From Eubacterium sp. (GTDB lineage: Bacteria; Bacillota; Clostridia; Lachnospirales; Lachnospiraceae): 36,656 nt of DNA. Made by a program: the position numbers and the translations under genes. This document shows positions 1 to 8,124 of the stretch, piece after piece; positions within the stretch are counted from its first letter, which is position 1; every line of letters begins with the position of its first letter. A model generated the notes under the pieces. It was not told the origin of the DNA and searched no databases. It was given only the letters and a program-made list of their open reading frames with translations. The DNA lies in the NCBI GenBank assembly GCA_024681515.1, contig JAILAR010000069.1:1-36656 (forward strand), given 5' to 3'.

Positions 1-180
1 ATCGTCCTTATCGCAGAGATCGAGAGCTCCCACACCGGAGCGGGCCAGGGCTTCCACCACGTAGCCTCCCACACCACCGACGCCGAAGACTGCAACGCGG
101 CTGGAGGCCAGGCGCTCCATGGCGGGGGTGCCGAGGAGCCACTGGGTGCGGATGAATTTGTTATCACTATGATCAGTCAT
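1..180 (-). CDS. tcdA: tRNA threonylcarbamoyladenosine dehydratase (TcdA/CsdL), N-terminal fragment
   Basis: Only the first 60 codons are in the window; the gene runs off the left edge. The fragment begins MTDHSDNKFIRTQWLLGTPA and carries the nucleotide-binding glycine motif GVGGVGG at residues 33-39, followed by YVVEALARSGVG. This is the start of the ThiF/MoeB/HesA E1-like fold and matches the TcdA branch in particular. TcdA uses ATP to cyclise the t6A at position 37 of ANN-decoding tRNAs to ct6A (family knowledge). A GGAG lies about ten bases before the ATG. It follows the dehydrogenase gene by 42 bases on the same strand, so the two probably share a transcript. The adenylating core and any C-terminal region cannot be seen. 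Confidence 0.85.
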   Translation of the reverse strand, partial: MTDHSDNKFIRTQWLLGTPAMERLASSRVAVFGVGGVGGYVVEALARSGVGALDLCDKDD

Positions 181-222
181 ATAACCAAACTCCACAAATT
201 ATTTTCCGGTAGATAGACGGTT

Positions 223-1038
223 CTATTTGCCGGCACGCTTCGATTGCGGACCGTCTGCGGTTTTGCGCCTCTGTTGTCTTGCTGTCAACTTGACCGCCAT
301 CTTCCGCGGTAGCAGGCGTCCGCCGACGACTGCACCTTTAATGGTCAATGTCGGAACGATGACCACCTTCCTTTTTTTCATTCCGTTCAGTGCTGTCTTC
401 ACACATTTCTCCGGTGTGATTCCCTTCAGCGCGAACTGCACATCTGCCACCTTGTTGAACTCCGTATCCACCGGTCCCGGGCAGAGACATCCCACATAGA
501 TCCCGCTGCCGGCAAGGCGCATCTCTTCTGCCACTGCCTGGGTCAGGCTTGCCACATACGCTTTCGTCGCATAGTAGGTTGCCATATAAGGACCTCCGGG
601 AAGGAGTCCTGCAGAGGAAGCCACATTCAGGATATAGCCCTCTCCCCGTTCGTTCATGGTCTGCAGCGCCGCCTTCAGCAGATGATGCATCGCGGAAATG
701 TTCAGGTCTATCATCTGCTGCTCTCTCTGTACATCCGTTTCCAGAAAACTCCCGGCCAGACCGAAGCCCGCATTGTTGATGAACACCTCCACCTTATGCT
801 TCGTCATCCAGCTCGTCAGCATTTCCCTGCCATAATCCGTCACCAGATCTGCCATCAGAACCTGCGCACGAACGCCATGCTTCCCGAGCTGTTCCTTCAT
901 GTGATACAGTCTTCCGCCACGCCGCGCCACAAGCAGAAGCTGATACCCCTGCCGCGCCAGCTGCCGTGTAAACTCCAGACCGATCCCGCTGGTCGCACCC
1001 GTGATCACCGCCCAACTGTCTTTTGCACTCTTCTTCAC
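223..1038 (-). CDS. Short-chain dehydrogenase/reductase (SDR, classical)
   Basis: This is a 271-residue NAD(P)-dependent oxidoreductase of the classical SDR family. The cofactor motif TGATSGIG is at residues 13-20, NNAG at 88-91, the catalytic serine in VASSAG near 141, and YxxxK is Y155/K159. These residues make an active enzyme likely, but the substrate cannot be read from sequence. The frame stays open upstream, but I chose the GTG at 1036-1038 because GGAGG lies eight bases before it, while upstream in-frame ATGs have no such site. The C-terminus is basic. The gene precedes tcdA in the same direction. The closest familiar subgroup is the DltE/YqjQ-like SDRs, which gives no pathway. Confidence 0.88.
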   Translation of the reverse strand: MKKSAKDSWAVITGATSGIGLEFTRQLARQGYQLLLVARRGGRLYHMKEQLGKHGVRAQVLMADLVTDYGREMLTSWMTKHKVEVFINNAGFGLAGSFLETDVQREQQMIDLNISAMHHLLKAALQTMNERGEGYILNVASSAGLLPGGPYMATYYATKAYVASLTQAVAEEMRLAGSGIYVGCLCPGPVDTEFNKVADVQFALKGITPEKCVKTALNGMKKRKVVIVPTLTIKGAVVGGRLLPRKMAVKLTARQQRRKTADGPQSKRAGK

Positions 1039-1093
1039 TCCTGATACCTCCATACCATGATCCATGCCCTGCGGCACTCTGCTGATTTTTATG

Positions 1094-1135
1094 AAGAGGA
1101 GCATCTGCGCCGGCAAATGCTCCTCTTTTGTTTTT
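1094..1135 (+). terminator. Strong hairpin followed by a T-rich run, oriented for the plus strand
   Basis: An 11-bp perfect stem (1094-1104 with 1117-1127, AAGAGGAGCAT and its complement) is followed on the plus strand by a T-rich run. On the minus strand, where both flanking genes are read, the base after the stem is A-rich, so it would work poorly there. It sits between the antiporter and the dehydrogenase. It may block antisense transcription or act as a minus-strand RNA hairpin. Confidence 0.5.
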
Positions 1136-1188
1136 CAGATCTCGGTTCCACCGGCTCTTATCCGCGCCTGTCTTAGCCAGATCCGGTG

Positions 1189-2874
1189 CTATTCCTCCGC
1201 TCTTGTCTTAGCCGATTCCGCCGGCTCTCTTCCGGCGAAATGCTCGATCACGAACAGCGTGCCGAGCATCAATATGATACCGATGGGAAGTGCGAGCCAG
1301 CCGAGCTCCCAGAACCACTCCAACAGACCGGAAACGATATAGGTCACCGCCGAAACGGCAGCTACGGTAAGTGCATACGGAAGCTGCGTGGATACATGGT
1401 TCACGTGATTCGACTGCGCCCCCGCCGATGCCATGATTGTGGTATCGGAGATCGGTGAGCAATGGTCGCCGCAGACTGCACCTGCCAGACAGGCAGCGAT
1501 ACACATTACCATCATGGTTCCGTGATCGAACACACCTAAAACGATGGGAATCAGGATTCCGAAGGTTCCCCAGGAGGTTCCTGTTGCAAATGCCAGTCCC
1601 AAAGCCACCAGGAAGATAACCGCCGGAAGGAATGCCTGCAGGGCTCCCGCAGAGCTGCCCACCATATCAGCCACGAAAATCTTTGCGCCCAGCAGATTTG
1701 TCATACCGGACAGGGTCCATGCCAAAGTCAGGATCAGGATCGGTGCTACCATGGCCATAAAGCCCTTCGGGATGCAGGCCGCAAACTCCTTAAAGGTGAT
1801 AACATCGCGATACATGTAATAGAAGAACGTGAAGACCAGAGTGATGAACGCACCGTACACCAGACCCACGGATGCATCCGCATTTGCAAATGCATCGATA
1901 AAGCTCTCTCCTTCAAAGAAACCGCCGGTATAGACCATACCCATGACACAGCTGGCGATCAGAACCACCACCGGAAGTACCAGATCCAGCACCCGGCCCT
2001 TTGGATTCGGCTGGCCCTCTTCTGCTTCGGAAACCCGACCGCTGGTGAAGAGATCGCCCTTCAGGGCATTCAGCTCATGCTTCTTCATCGGGCCGTAATC
2101 CAGACGACGTACGGTAATATAGATCATCATGATGATAGTCAGGAGCGCGTAGAAGTTATACGGAACGGTCTTCAGAAATGTCCGAAATCCGTTGATCCCT
2201 GCATCATCCGGAACGGAAGAAGTAACCGCCGCCGCCCAGGAACTGATGGGAGCGATGATACAGATCGGCGCAGCCGTTGCATCGATCAGATAGGCCAGCT
2301 TCGCACGGGACACCTTGTGCCCGTCCGTCACCGGACGCATAACACTTCCCACCGTCAGGCAGTTGAAATAATCGTCCACAAAGATCAGAATACCAAGTGC
2401 GATAGTCGCCAGCTGTGCCCCGATCCGCGTCTTGATATGTGCGGAAGCCCAGCGGCCGAAAGCGGAGGAACCGCCGGCCCTGTTCATCAGGGCTACCAGA
2501 ATACCCAAAAGCACCAGGAATACGAGGATACCGGCGTTCCAGGAATCCGCGATCTTCGGGATCAGACCTGCGGCATCGCCGTCAGAATCCGTTCCGAAGA
2601 GCATGGTATTAAACGCAAATTCCAGATCAAAGTTTGCATACAGAAGTGCACCCGTGACCGCTCCGATGAGCAAAGAGAAATACACTTCTTTTGTTACCAG
2701 CGCAAGAACGATGGCGATGAGCGGCGGGAGCAACGCTACCCATGTAGCATAAAATTTGCTCTGATAATCTTCTCCGACCACCAGCTCACTGCAGAGTGTG
2801 TAGATGATGAGACCGATCACAGCCAGAAGGATCAGTGTGATCGCTATATTCTTTTTTACACGTGCCTTATTCAT
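1189..2874 (-). CDS. nhaC: Na+/H+ antiporter, NhaC family
   Basis: This 561-residue polytopic membrane protein has more than ten hydrophobic segments and belongs to the NhaC/ArsB-like ion transporter superfamily. Recognisable stretches are IFVDDYFNCLTVGSVMRP in the first half and GTSWGTFGILIPI followed by CAACLAGAVCGDHCSPISDTT in the second. The paired acidic and glycine-rich helices are typical of the family. NhaC relatives exchange Na+ and H+, and some paralogues exchange organic acids or amino acids. The ATG at 2872-2874 has AGAGGGG just upstream; an upstream in-frame TTG lacks a site. The gene follows the ABC-transporter ATPase by 49 bases on the same strand. An ion or amino-acid antiporter serving that uptake system is plausible, but this is inferred from context. 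Confidence 0.88.
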   Translation of the reverse strand: MNKARVKKNIAITLILLAVIGLIIYTLCSELVVGEDYQSKFYATWVALLPPLIAIVLALVTKEVYFSLLIGAVTGALLYANFDLEFAFNTMLFGTDSDGDAAGLIPKIADSWNAGILVFLVLLGILVALMNRAGGSSAFGRWASAHIKTRIGAQLATIALGILIFVDDYFNCLTVGSVMRPVTDGHKVSRAKLAYLIDATAAPICIIAPISSWAAAVTSSVPDDAGINGFRTFLKTVPYNFYALLTIIMMIYITVRRLDYGPMKKHELNALKGDLFTSGRVSEAEEGQPNPKGRVLDLVLPVVVLIASCVMGMVYTGGFFEGESFIDAFANADASVGLVYGAFITLVFTFFYYMYRDVITFKEFAACIPKGFMAMVAPILILTLAWTLSGMTNLLGAKIFVADMVGSSAGALQAFLPAVIFLVALGLAFATGTSWGTFGILIPIVLGVFDHGTMMVMCIAACLAGAVCGDHCSPISDTTIMASAGAQSNHVNHVSTQLPYALTVAAVSAVTYIVSGLLEWFWELGWLALPIGIILMLGTLFVIEHFAGREPAESAKTRAEE

Positions 2875-2923
2875 TTTTCCCCTCTTTTCCAACAATCTGA
2901 TACTCTCTATACTTTACAGACCT

Positions 2924-3688
2924 CTACCGCAGCACCTTGCCAAGGAATTCTCTCAGTCTCGGATTCTTCGGGCTGGAGAAGAGCTCATCCGGAGGTGCAT
3001 CCTCCTTGATCACTCCCTCATCGATGAAGAGCACCCGAGAGGATACTTCCATGGCAAATCCCATTTCGTGGGTAACCACCACCATGGTCATTCCTTCTGC
3101 CGCCAGATCCTTCATGATCTTCAGGACCTCGCCCACCATTTCCGGATCCAGTGCGGAAGTAGGTTCGTCAAAGAGCATCACATCCGGCTTCATGGCCAGG
3201 GATCTTGCGATGGCTACACGCTGCTGCTGTCCGCCGGACAGCTGTGCGGGATAGTTTTCCGCCTTGTCCGCCAGACCCACCCGGTCCAGAAGACGCGCTG
3301 CTTCCCTGGCTGCTTCCTCTCTGTTCATGACACCGAGGGTCACCGGTGCAAGAGTCAGATTCTCCAGAACGGTCTTATTCTTAAACAGGTTAAACTGCTG
3401 GAACACCATGCCGATCCGTTCCCGGATCCGGTTCTGCTCTGCCGGTTTCTTGCCTGTCAGTTCCTCGCCTTCAAAAACGATACTTCCACTGTCCGGTGTC
3501 TCCAGAAGATTCAGAGACCGGATAAATGTGGACTTTCCGCAGCCGGAAGGTCCGATGATGGAGATCACTTCCCCTCTGTGGATGTCCAGACTGATTCCCT
3601 TTAATACTTCATTTTTATCAAAGGATTTACGAAGATCCTTCACGGACAGAAGAACCTCATCGCTGACGTTATATCTGTTATCGCTCAT
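2924..3688 (-). CDS. Polar amino acid ABC transporter, ATP-binding subunit
   Basis: This 254-residue ABC ATPase is of the GlnQ/HisP/ArtP type. The Walker A motif GPSGCGKST is at residues 46-54, a Q-loop follows, the signature LSGGQQQR is at about 150-157, and Walker B with the catalytic glutamate is in [13 protein letters not shown] near 171-183. The H-loop appears in [10 protein letters not shown]. It powers import by the fused binding-protein/permease encoded immediately upstream, whose 3' end overlaps this start by 11 bases. Translational coupling is therefore likely. The amino-acid substrate is not defined by the sequence. Confidence 0.95.
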   Translation of the reverse strand: MSDNRYNVSDEVLLSVKDLRKSFDKNEVLKGISLDIHRGEVISIIGPSGCGKSTFIRSLNLLETPDSGSIVFEGEELTGKKPAEQNRIRERIGMVFQQFNLFKNKTVLENLTLAPVTLGVMNREEAAREAARLLDRVGLADKAENYPAQLSGGQQQRVAIARSLAMKPDVMLFDEPTSALDPEMVGEVLKIMKDLAAEGMTMVVVTHEMGFAMEVSSRVLFIDEGVIKEDAPPDELFSSPKNPRLREFLGKVLR

Positions 3689-5198
3689 TCTTCTTCAGCC
3701 TCCTCTCCAGCCAGGATACCAGGGATGTGAGAAGCACCACCAGGATCAGGTACACCACTGCTACCGTCAGCAGCGGGAGATACGGCTCATAGGTCAGGCT
3801 TCGGATGATATCACCGCCGCGGGTCAGATCCTGCAGACCGATGTAGCCTGCGATGGACGTCTCCTTCAAAAGGGCGATGAACTCATTTCCGATGGCCGGA
3901 AGTACGTTCTTCAGCGCCTGCGGAAGGATGATGCTCTTCATCATGACGTGGTAGTTGATACCCAGACTCTTCGCCGCCTCGAACTGTCCCTCATCGATGG
4001 ACATGATACCGGAGCGGATGACCTCACACAGATATGCGGAGGAGTTCAGGCCGAAGGCCACGATGGCCACCAGAAGCTTGCTGATATCCACGGATGCAAA
4101 GATCACATAGTAAATGATCAGCAGCTGGATCATCATAGGCGTACCGCGGATGATGGTCACGTAAAGCTTCACGATAAAGTTCAGGATCCTGCAGGAGCCG
4201 TTCTTATCGTGGGCCACGCGTACCAGTGCCATCAGGAAGCCCATGATCACACCGATCAGGATCGCCAGAACGGTGATGATGATGGTATTCAGAAGACCCT
4301 GTGCCAGGAATTTCCAACGTCCTTCTTTGATGAAGTTGTTATACAGCTTGGTTCCGAAGCTGTTTGCTTCCTTGATGGCCTCATCATCGCGAACGATGAT
4401 GACCTGCTTGGAGGTCGTATAGGAATCCGAGAAATTGATCTGCTGTTTCCGCTCATCCGTTACGGTAAAGCCCGCCAGACCGATATCCGCCTTGCCGGAG
4501 CTGACGGAGCTGATGATCGCATCGAACTCGATATCGTCGATCACAAGAACCTTGCCGACACGGTCGGCGATGGCCTTGCCGATCTCCACATCGATACCCA
4601 CGATCTTACCGTCCTGATAGAACTCATAGGGCGGGAACTGGGCATTGGTCGCCATGATCAGCTTCTCTCCCTCCGTCACCTTCTGCTCATAGGTAAAAGG
4701 AACGGTCTCTCCTGTCTCCTCGTCCGGGATATAGTTGTCGATGATCTTCTTTAAGGTTCCGTCCTTTCGAAGCTCATCCAGCGCCCGATTCACACTGATC
4801 AGCAGATCCGAGTTCTCCTTTGCGATCACGGCTGCATACTCTTCCAGCGTGAACTCTTCATCCAGGATCCGAAGCTCCGGATTCTGTCTCACAAATGCCT
4901 TTGCCGGCTGCTCGTCGATGATGACGCAGTCGATCTTCCCCTGCTTCAGAGAGGACACGGCATCCGCACCCTTGTTGTAACGCTCAACCTGAGCCTTTAC
5001 CTCAGCGTCCTCCGCTTCATAGTCACCGGCATAAATATCACCGGTGGTACCCAGCTGAACGCCGATCACCTTTCCTTCCAGATCATCTACTTTGAAGACC
5101 CTGTTCGGGGGGATATCCGAACTGCCGCAGGCGGTCAGTCCCAGAGCCCCGAAGACCATCAGGCAGAGGATCAGAAGTCGTTTCTGCACTCTCTTCAT
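3678..5198 (-). CDS. Amino acid ABC transporter, fused substrate-binding protein and permease with swapped lobes
   Basis: This 506-residue membrane-anchored protein carries both the ligand-binding part and the HisM/GlnP-type permease of an amino-acid importer. A lipoprotein-like signal ends in LTAC (about residues 21-24). Residues 34-157 resemble the second half of an SBP_bac_3 domain ([14 protein letters not shown] to [12 protein letters not shown]). Residues 178-275 resemble the first half ([15 protein letters not shown] to the [18 protein letters not shown] region). So the lobes come in reverse of the usual order and only one of each is present. From about 290 the permease follows, with the EAA loop ([21 protein letters not shown] split over 420-445). 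The ATG at 5196-5198 is preceded by AGAGGGAG. Binding-protein/permease fusions are known; the lobe order is the unusual part. Confidence 0.88.
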   Translation of the reverse strand: MKRVQKRLLILCLMVFGALGLTACGSSDIPPNRVFKVDDLEGKVIGVQLGTTGDIYAGDYEAEDAEVKAQVERYNKGADAVSSLKQGKIDCVIIDEQPAKAFVRQNPELRILDEEFTLEEYAAVIAKENSDLLISVNRALDELRKDGTLKKIIDNYIPDEETGETVPFTYEQKVTEGEKLIMATNAQFPPYEFYQDGKIVGIDVEIGKAIADRVGKVLVIDDIEFDAIISSVSSGKADIGLAGFTVTDERKQQINFSDSYTTSKQVIIVRDDEAIKEANSFGTKLYNNFIKEGRWKFLAQGLLNTIIITVLAILIGVIMGFLMALVRVAHDKNGSCRILNFIVKLYVTIIRGTPMMIQLLIIYYVIFASVDISKLLVAIVAFGLNSSAYLCEVIRSGIMSIDEGQFEAAKSLGINYHVMMKSIILPQALKNVLPAIGNEFIALLKETSIAGYIGLQDLTRGGDIIRSLTYEPYLPLLTVAVVYLILVVLLTSLVSWLERRLKKNER

Positions 5199-5320
5199 AC
5201 TCCCTCTCTCCACTCTTTCGCTGTATTATCAGCTTTTTTTTGTTCTCATTGCCGGCGATCATCCCCCGGAACACTTGCGGGGCAGGAACAGGTAGTGTAA
5301 AATAAGGCTGTATCCCAGCT

Positions 5321-5360
5321 TTGATCCGGCATCGGAACATTCTATATTTTATAATATAAT
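5321..5360 (+). promoter_or_regulatory. AT-rich divergent promoter region for the DUF6062 gene and the ABC transporter
   Basis: The 205-base gap between the divergent transporter and DUF6062 genes has a very AT-rich core with two overlapping TATAAT matches (5350-5355 and 5355-5360). A TTGATC at 5321-5326 lies 16 bases from TATATT (5343-5348). The exact hexamers in use, and the site for the opposite strand, cannot be fixed by eye. Confidence 0.4.
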
Positions 5361-5403
5361 ACAGAAAAATGCCACAATTATCTTGTTTTATTCGGAGGCC
5401 GCC

Positions 5404-6129
5404 ATGGCAGAACAACTTTTCACGATCCCCGTAAATGAAGCTTTTGAAGGCGATTCGGAATGTCCCTTCTGCGAGATGCGGAAGAAGATCGAAGATTCCG
5501 CCATCGAATTCACCCTGGGTCCCAGCTATATGGAGGACGACAACCGGGAAGTCACGGACAAACTGGGCTTCTGTCCCGTGCACATCCGCCGGCTGTACTC
5601 CGAGAAGAACCGTCTCGGGCTGGCATTAATGATGAATACTCACATGAACAAGCTGCTGAAGGATCTGCATGCCGCAGCCGATCAGGGTCCCGGCGAGCGC
5701 GGCGGATTCCTATCAAAAAAGACAGGAGAATCTCCTGTCGTCAAACTGATCCACACTGTGGAAAGCACCTGCTTTGTCTGCCAGCGCATCACTCCGGTCT
5801 TCGACCGCTATGTAGACACCTTCTTCTACCTCTGGAAAAAAGAAAAGGAATTCCGGGGCAAGGTTGCCGGATGCAAGGGGTTCTGTCTGTCCCACTACGG
5901 GAGGCTTTATGAAGAAGGCGTGAAACGTCTCGGAAAATCCGATTTGGATGAACTTCTTGCAGTCCTGAATAAGGTCTTCTTCGAAAACCTGGAGCGGGTC
6001 AACGCGGACACCTCCTGGTTTATCGATAAGTTCGATCACCGGAATGCGGATAAGCCCTGGAATAATTCCCGGGATGCCCTGCCCCGGGCGATCACCAAGG
6101 TGAATTCTGAGATCGTAAGCGAGTCATGA
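5404..6129 (+). CDS. DUF6062 family protein with a duplicated Cys/His metal-site pattern
   Basis: This 241-residue soluble protein matches the DUF6062 type common in Clostridia, for which I know no established function. It has two similar cysteine modules. The first is CPFC (C20, C23) with FCPVH (C57, H60). The second is CFVC (C123, C126) with FCLSH (C161, H164). The spacing between pair members is nearly the same (about 34 residues), which suggests an internal duplication and two C3H metal sites, probably zinc or possibly Fe-S. The ATG at 5404 is preceded by GGAGG with five bases between. It is convergent with the VanZ-like gene (22-base gap) and divergent from the amino-acid transporter. 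Confidence 0.8.
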   Translation: MAEQLFTIPVNEAFEGDSECPFCEMRKKIEDSAIEFTLGPSYMEDDNREVTDKLGFCPVHIRRLYSEKNRLGLALMMNTHMNKLLKDLHAAADQGPGERGGFLSKKTGESPVVKLIHTVESTCFVCQRITPVFDRYVDTFFYLWKKEKEFRGKVAGCKGFCLSHYGRLYEEGVKRLGKSDLDELLAVLNKVFFENLERVNADTSWFIDKFDHRNADKPWNNSRDALPRAITKVNSEIVSES

Positions 6130-6151
6130 AACACTGACGGAGGTGCAGTCG

Positions 6152-6655
6152 TTACTGCTCCGGAGATTCTTCCGAACAAATCTCCTTGCGGCGCTTTCTG
6201 TGCACAAGCGCAAGGATGCCGGCCAGGATCAACAGCCCCGCCAGTGCACCGAGACTGTCAACGCCCACATCAAAGAACGTCCCGGCACGTCCGGGCACAA
6301 AGAGTTGATGGAATTCATCCGTTCCCGCATAGAATACGGCGAAAGCCCAAGCCACCGCATATCTCCGAAATCCCGTGAACGGAAGCGCACCGAACACCAG
6401 CAGCGCAAGCAACGCATATTCCGATGCATGCGCTGCTTTTCTTATGGGATATTCGATCTTGTCCGCCCAGGCTTCCTGCTCGGATTCACTCATCTCATCA
6501 AACCCCGACACAAAGATATGTCCGATCATCCTGCCGACCCATCCGCTGGTTTTCGAGGATTCATCTCCATCCGCTGCCGAAAAGCAGAAGATCACCACCA
6601 TCCACACGATGGCCAGTCCGCCGAATATATAGTTTGCCCTTGTCATCTTCTTCAT
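6152..6655 (-). CDS. VanZ-like membrane protein
   Basis: This 167-residue protein has about four transmembrane segments and the VanZ signature: KAAHASEYALLALL (a helix with the conserved His/Glu), then FAVFYAGTDEFHQLFVPGRAGTFFDVGVD, then a final hydrophobic helix and a basic tail. VanZ-type proteins are linked to low-level teicoplanin resistance in enterococci, but most chromosomal relatives have no assigned role. The ATG at 6653-6655 has a GGAGG 12 bases upstream, a little far; an in-frame ATG three codons on is possible. It lies 60-70 bases downstream of the noncoding RNA terminator, so it is probably transcribed separately. Confidence 0.87.
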   Translation of the reverse strand: MKKMTRANYIFGGLAIVWMVVIFCFSAADGDESSKTSGWVGRMIGHIFVSGFDEMSESEQEAWADKIEYPIRKAAHASEYALLALLVFGALPFTGFRRYAVAWAFAVFYAGTDEFHQLFVPGRAGTFFDVGVDSLGALAGLLILAGILALVHRKRRKEICSEESPEQ

Positions 6656-6721
6656 GCAGCCCGAAAACCTCCGGCTGAGAGCATACCATAATCTCTCGTA
6701 TTAATCAATGACGCGCACGTT

Positions 6722-6760
6722 AAAAAGGAGGATCACCGTTTCAATCGGTCATCCTCCTTA
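6722..6760 (-). terminator. Intrinsic terminator of the large noncoding RNA
   Basis: A 9-bp stem (AAGGAGGAT with its complement), one C-C mismatch and a further 4 bp enclose a 7-base loop. On the minus strand the stem is followed by TTTTTAA. It marks the 3' end of the ncRNA transcript and insulates the VanZ gene. Confidence 0.88.
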
Positions 6761-7325
6761 AAATCTATTATTAAGTTTTTTACGCTTCTCCCACCGGACC
6801 TTCGTCCACGGGCAGGAGTCGCTGTATGTGCTCTTTCGAGCTCTCGCGTCTTCCTTATCATCTACCGCGCGTTCCCGTACCACATGTGATACAAGCACCG
6901 CCATTAGCTGTTTCTACATGATCCATCTATACAGCCATTTCCATTCTTGACGTCTGTAACTACCGGGTTTCCAGGTCGCTTTCTGCGGTATCTGTCGGTT
7001 GCCGCTTCATTGCTATGCTGCTCATCTTGCAAATATGCATAATGCTCATTCTTCGCTCGCTGAAAAGAATCTCGAACTGGCGGGTCTTTTTCATATCATC
7101 TCATAAATGATCTGACGTACCAATTTAAGTATTTCGATTTATATTTCCCTGTACGCTGACCAATCGCCGTTTCCTCCATCTCCGGCCACCGGAGACTGCA
7201 TCCGAAATCGTTTCGGCTACCGCATCTACCTTCCTTTCCTCTTTATTTGCCCCTCCCAGTTGGGGCAGATCCCGCTTCGAATCAACTTCCTATAAATCTG
7301 CGGGAGATATATTTCCCTTGCTTGT
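6722..7325 (-). ncRNA. Large structured noncoding RNA, about 600 nt; candidate ROOL/OLE-class ornate RNA
   Basis: No plausible protein is encoded here. The minus strand has a complete transcription unit: a consensus promoter just upstream, start near 7325, and an intrinsic terminator at 6722-6760. In between, simple helices abound: TCTCCGG/CCGGAGA closing TGG (7179-7195), CCGAAA/TTTCGG closing CGA (7202-7216), ATTCTT/AAGAAT (7065-7070 with 7048-7053), GCTGT/ACAGC (6931-6935 with 6907-6911), GCTC-GAAA-GAGC with a GNRA loop (6830-6841), and GGAC-GAAG-GTCC (6796-6807) nested in an outer CTCC/GGAG pair. Purine-rich joining segments occur throughout. Size, host type and autonomy fit the ROOL RNA class (about 580 nt, Firmicutes) best; OLE (about 600 nt) is an alternative, but its usual neighbours are absent. 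Class membership is inference. RNase P, tmRNA and group II intron landmarks were not found. Confidence 0.75.
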
Positions 7326-7331
7326 AAGTCA

Positions 7332-7360
7332 ATTATACGTCAATTTGCGTGACATGTCAA
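7332..7360 (-). promoter_or_regulatory. Consensus sigma-70 promoter of the large noncoding RNA
   Basis: On the minus strand TTGACA (7355-7360) and TATAAT (7332-7337) are separated by exactly 17 bases, a perfect match to the vegetative promoter. This is the best promoter in the window and implies a strongly expressed RNA starting near 7325. No open reading frame follows it. Confidence 0.9.
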
Positions 7361-7439
7361 CAAAAATATGTTAAATAATCAAATTATTTTTCATGAATTG
7401 CATGAATTGTCAGACATCTTTGACGATTACACCGGATCA

Positions 7440-8078
7440 TTACTTCGTTGTCTTTTTCTTCTCAATGATCAGTTCCCGATCTCCGATCACATCCTCCAGA
7501 ATTCCCCGAAGCAGCTTCTCTGTCTGTTCTTCGGACTTCTGTTTCAGCTCATCCATGTTTGCATTTGCAGTGACATCACCCTCTGCTGCCTGGATGGCCT
7601 CGGCCACATCCTGCTTGTCACTCCAGTTAAAGATCGCATAACTCTGATCATAGAAATCGATGGAATTCGGATCCACGTGCACCGACTGGATTTCCGTTTC
7701 CGGCAGGGTTATGACCACGTTCTTGCTGTTCACATCCACCTGGATCTTGGAGAAATCGATACCGGCTTTCACGGTCGCGTTGTACTTCATCGTAAATCCC
7801 TTTTTTGTCAGCCAGGGGATGGAACCGTCCTCGAAACGCACGATCCCGGTATAATTCAGTTCCGCCGTTGTAAGATCACTGGCCACTTCCATCTTTCCGG
7901 TGATATATTCCGCGGTGATCGTCGGTTCCTTTTTTCCGAAGAGAAATGTCTTCAGCCAGACGCCCACCATGATCAGCAGGACCACAACCGCGATCAGAAT
8001 GACGGTCCTGGTCATCTGATTCAGACTTGCCCACCACATACTGCGCCGGCTGGCGCGCTCCATGCGATCACCTTTCAT
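7440..8078 (-). CDS. DUF4230 membrane-anchored protein
   Basis: This 212-residue protein has a short basic N-terminus, one transmembrane helix (about residues 23-42) and an extracytoplasmic DUF4230 domain. The domain is recognisable in ELNYTGIVRFEDG, the beta-rich middle with VVITLPETEIQSVHVDP, and the helical C-terminus with AEGDVTANANMDEL and EKLLRGILEDVIGD. The biochemical role of DUF4230 is not established. The ATG at 8076-8078 has AGGAGG six bases upstream; the upstream in-frame codons are in the leader cassette. It is the last gene of the first MoxR operon, after the transglutaminase gene, so an envelope role with those proteins is likely by context. Confidence 0.8.
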   Translation of the reverse strand: MKGDRMERASRRSMWWASLNQMTRTVILIAVVVLLIMVGVWLKTFLFGKKEPTITAEYITGKMEVASDLTTAELNYTGIVRFEDGSIPWLTKKGFTMKYNATVKAGIDFSKIQVDVNSKNVVITLPETEIQSVHVDPNSIDFYDQSYAIFNWSDKQDVAEAIQAAEGDVTANANMDELKQKSEEQTEKLLRGILEDVIGDRELIIEKKKTTK

Positions 8079-8090
8079 CTCACTCCTCCT

Positions 8091-8121
8091 ATTCCACACT
8101 TCGCGCCTAAGGCGCTCCGTG
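8091..8121 (-). repeat. Leader cassette copy 1 (hairpin plus Shine-Dalgarno tail)
   Basis: Read on the minus strand: ACGGAGCGCC, a short loop, GGCGCGAAGTGTGGAATAGG, then the GAGG of the DUF4230 ribosome binding site. It fills the gap between the transglutaminase stop and the DUF4230 start. Confidence 0.75.
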
Positions 8122-8124
8122 CAA

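Noticed and set aside
1094-1135. Simple terminator of the nhaC operon
   Set aside because: The T-run is on the opposite side for minus-strand transcription, so it is listed as a plus-oriented hairpin instead.
3264-4754. A 496-codon plus-strand open frame over the ABC transporter genes
   Set aside because: It opposes two genes with clear motifs, has no recognisable domain and no start site.
6722-7325. RNase P RNA, tmRNA or an ORF-less group II intron as the identity of the structured RNA
   Set aside because: The RNase P core GAGGAAAGTCC and its partner, the tmRNA tRNA-like ends, and an intron domain V hairpin were not found.
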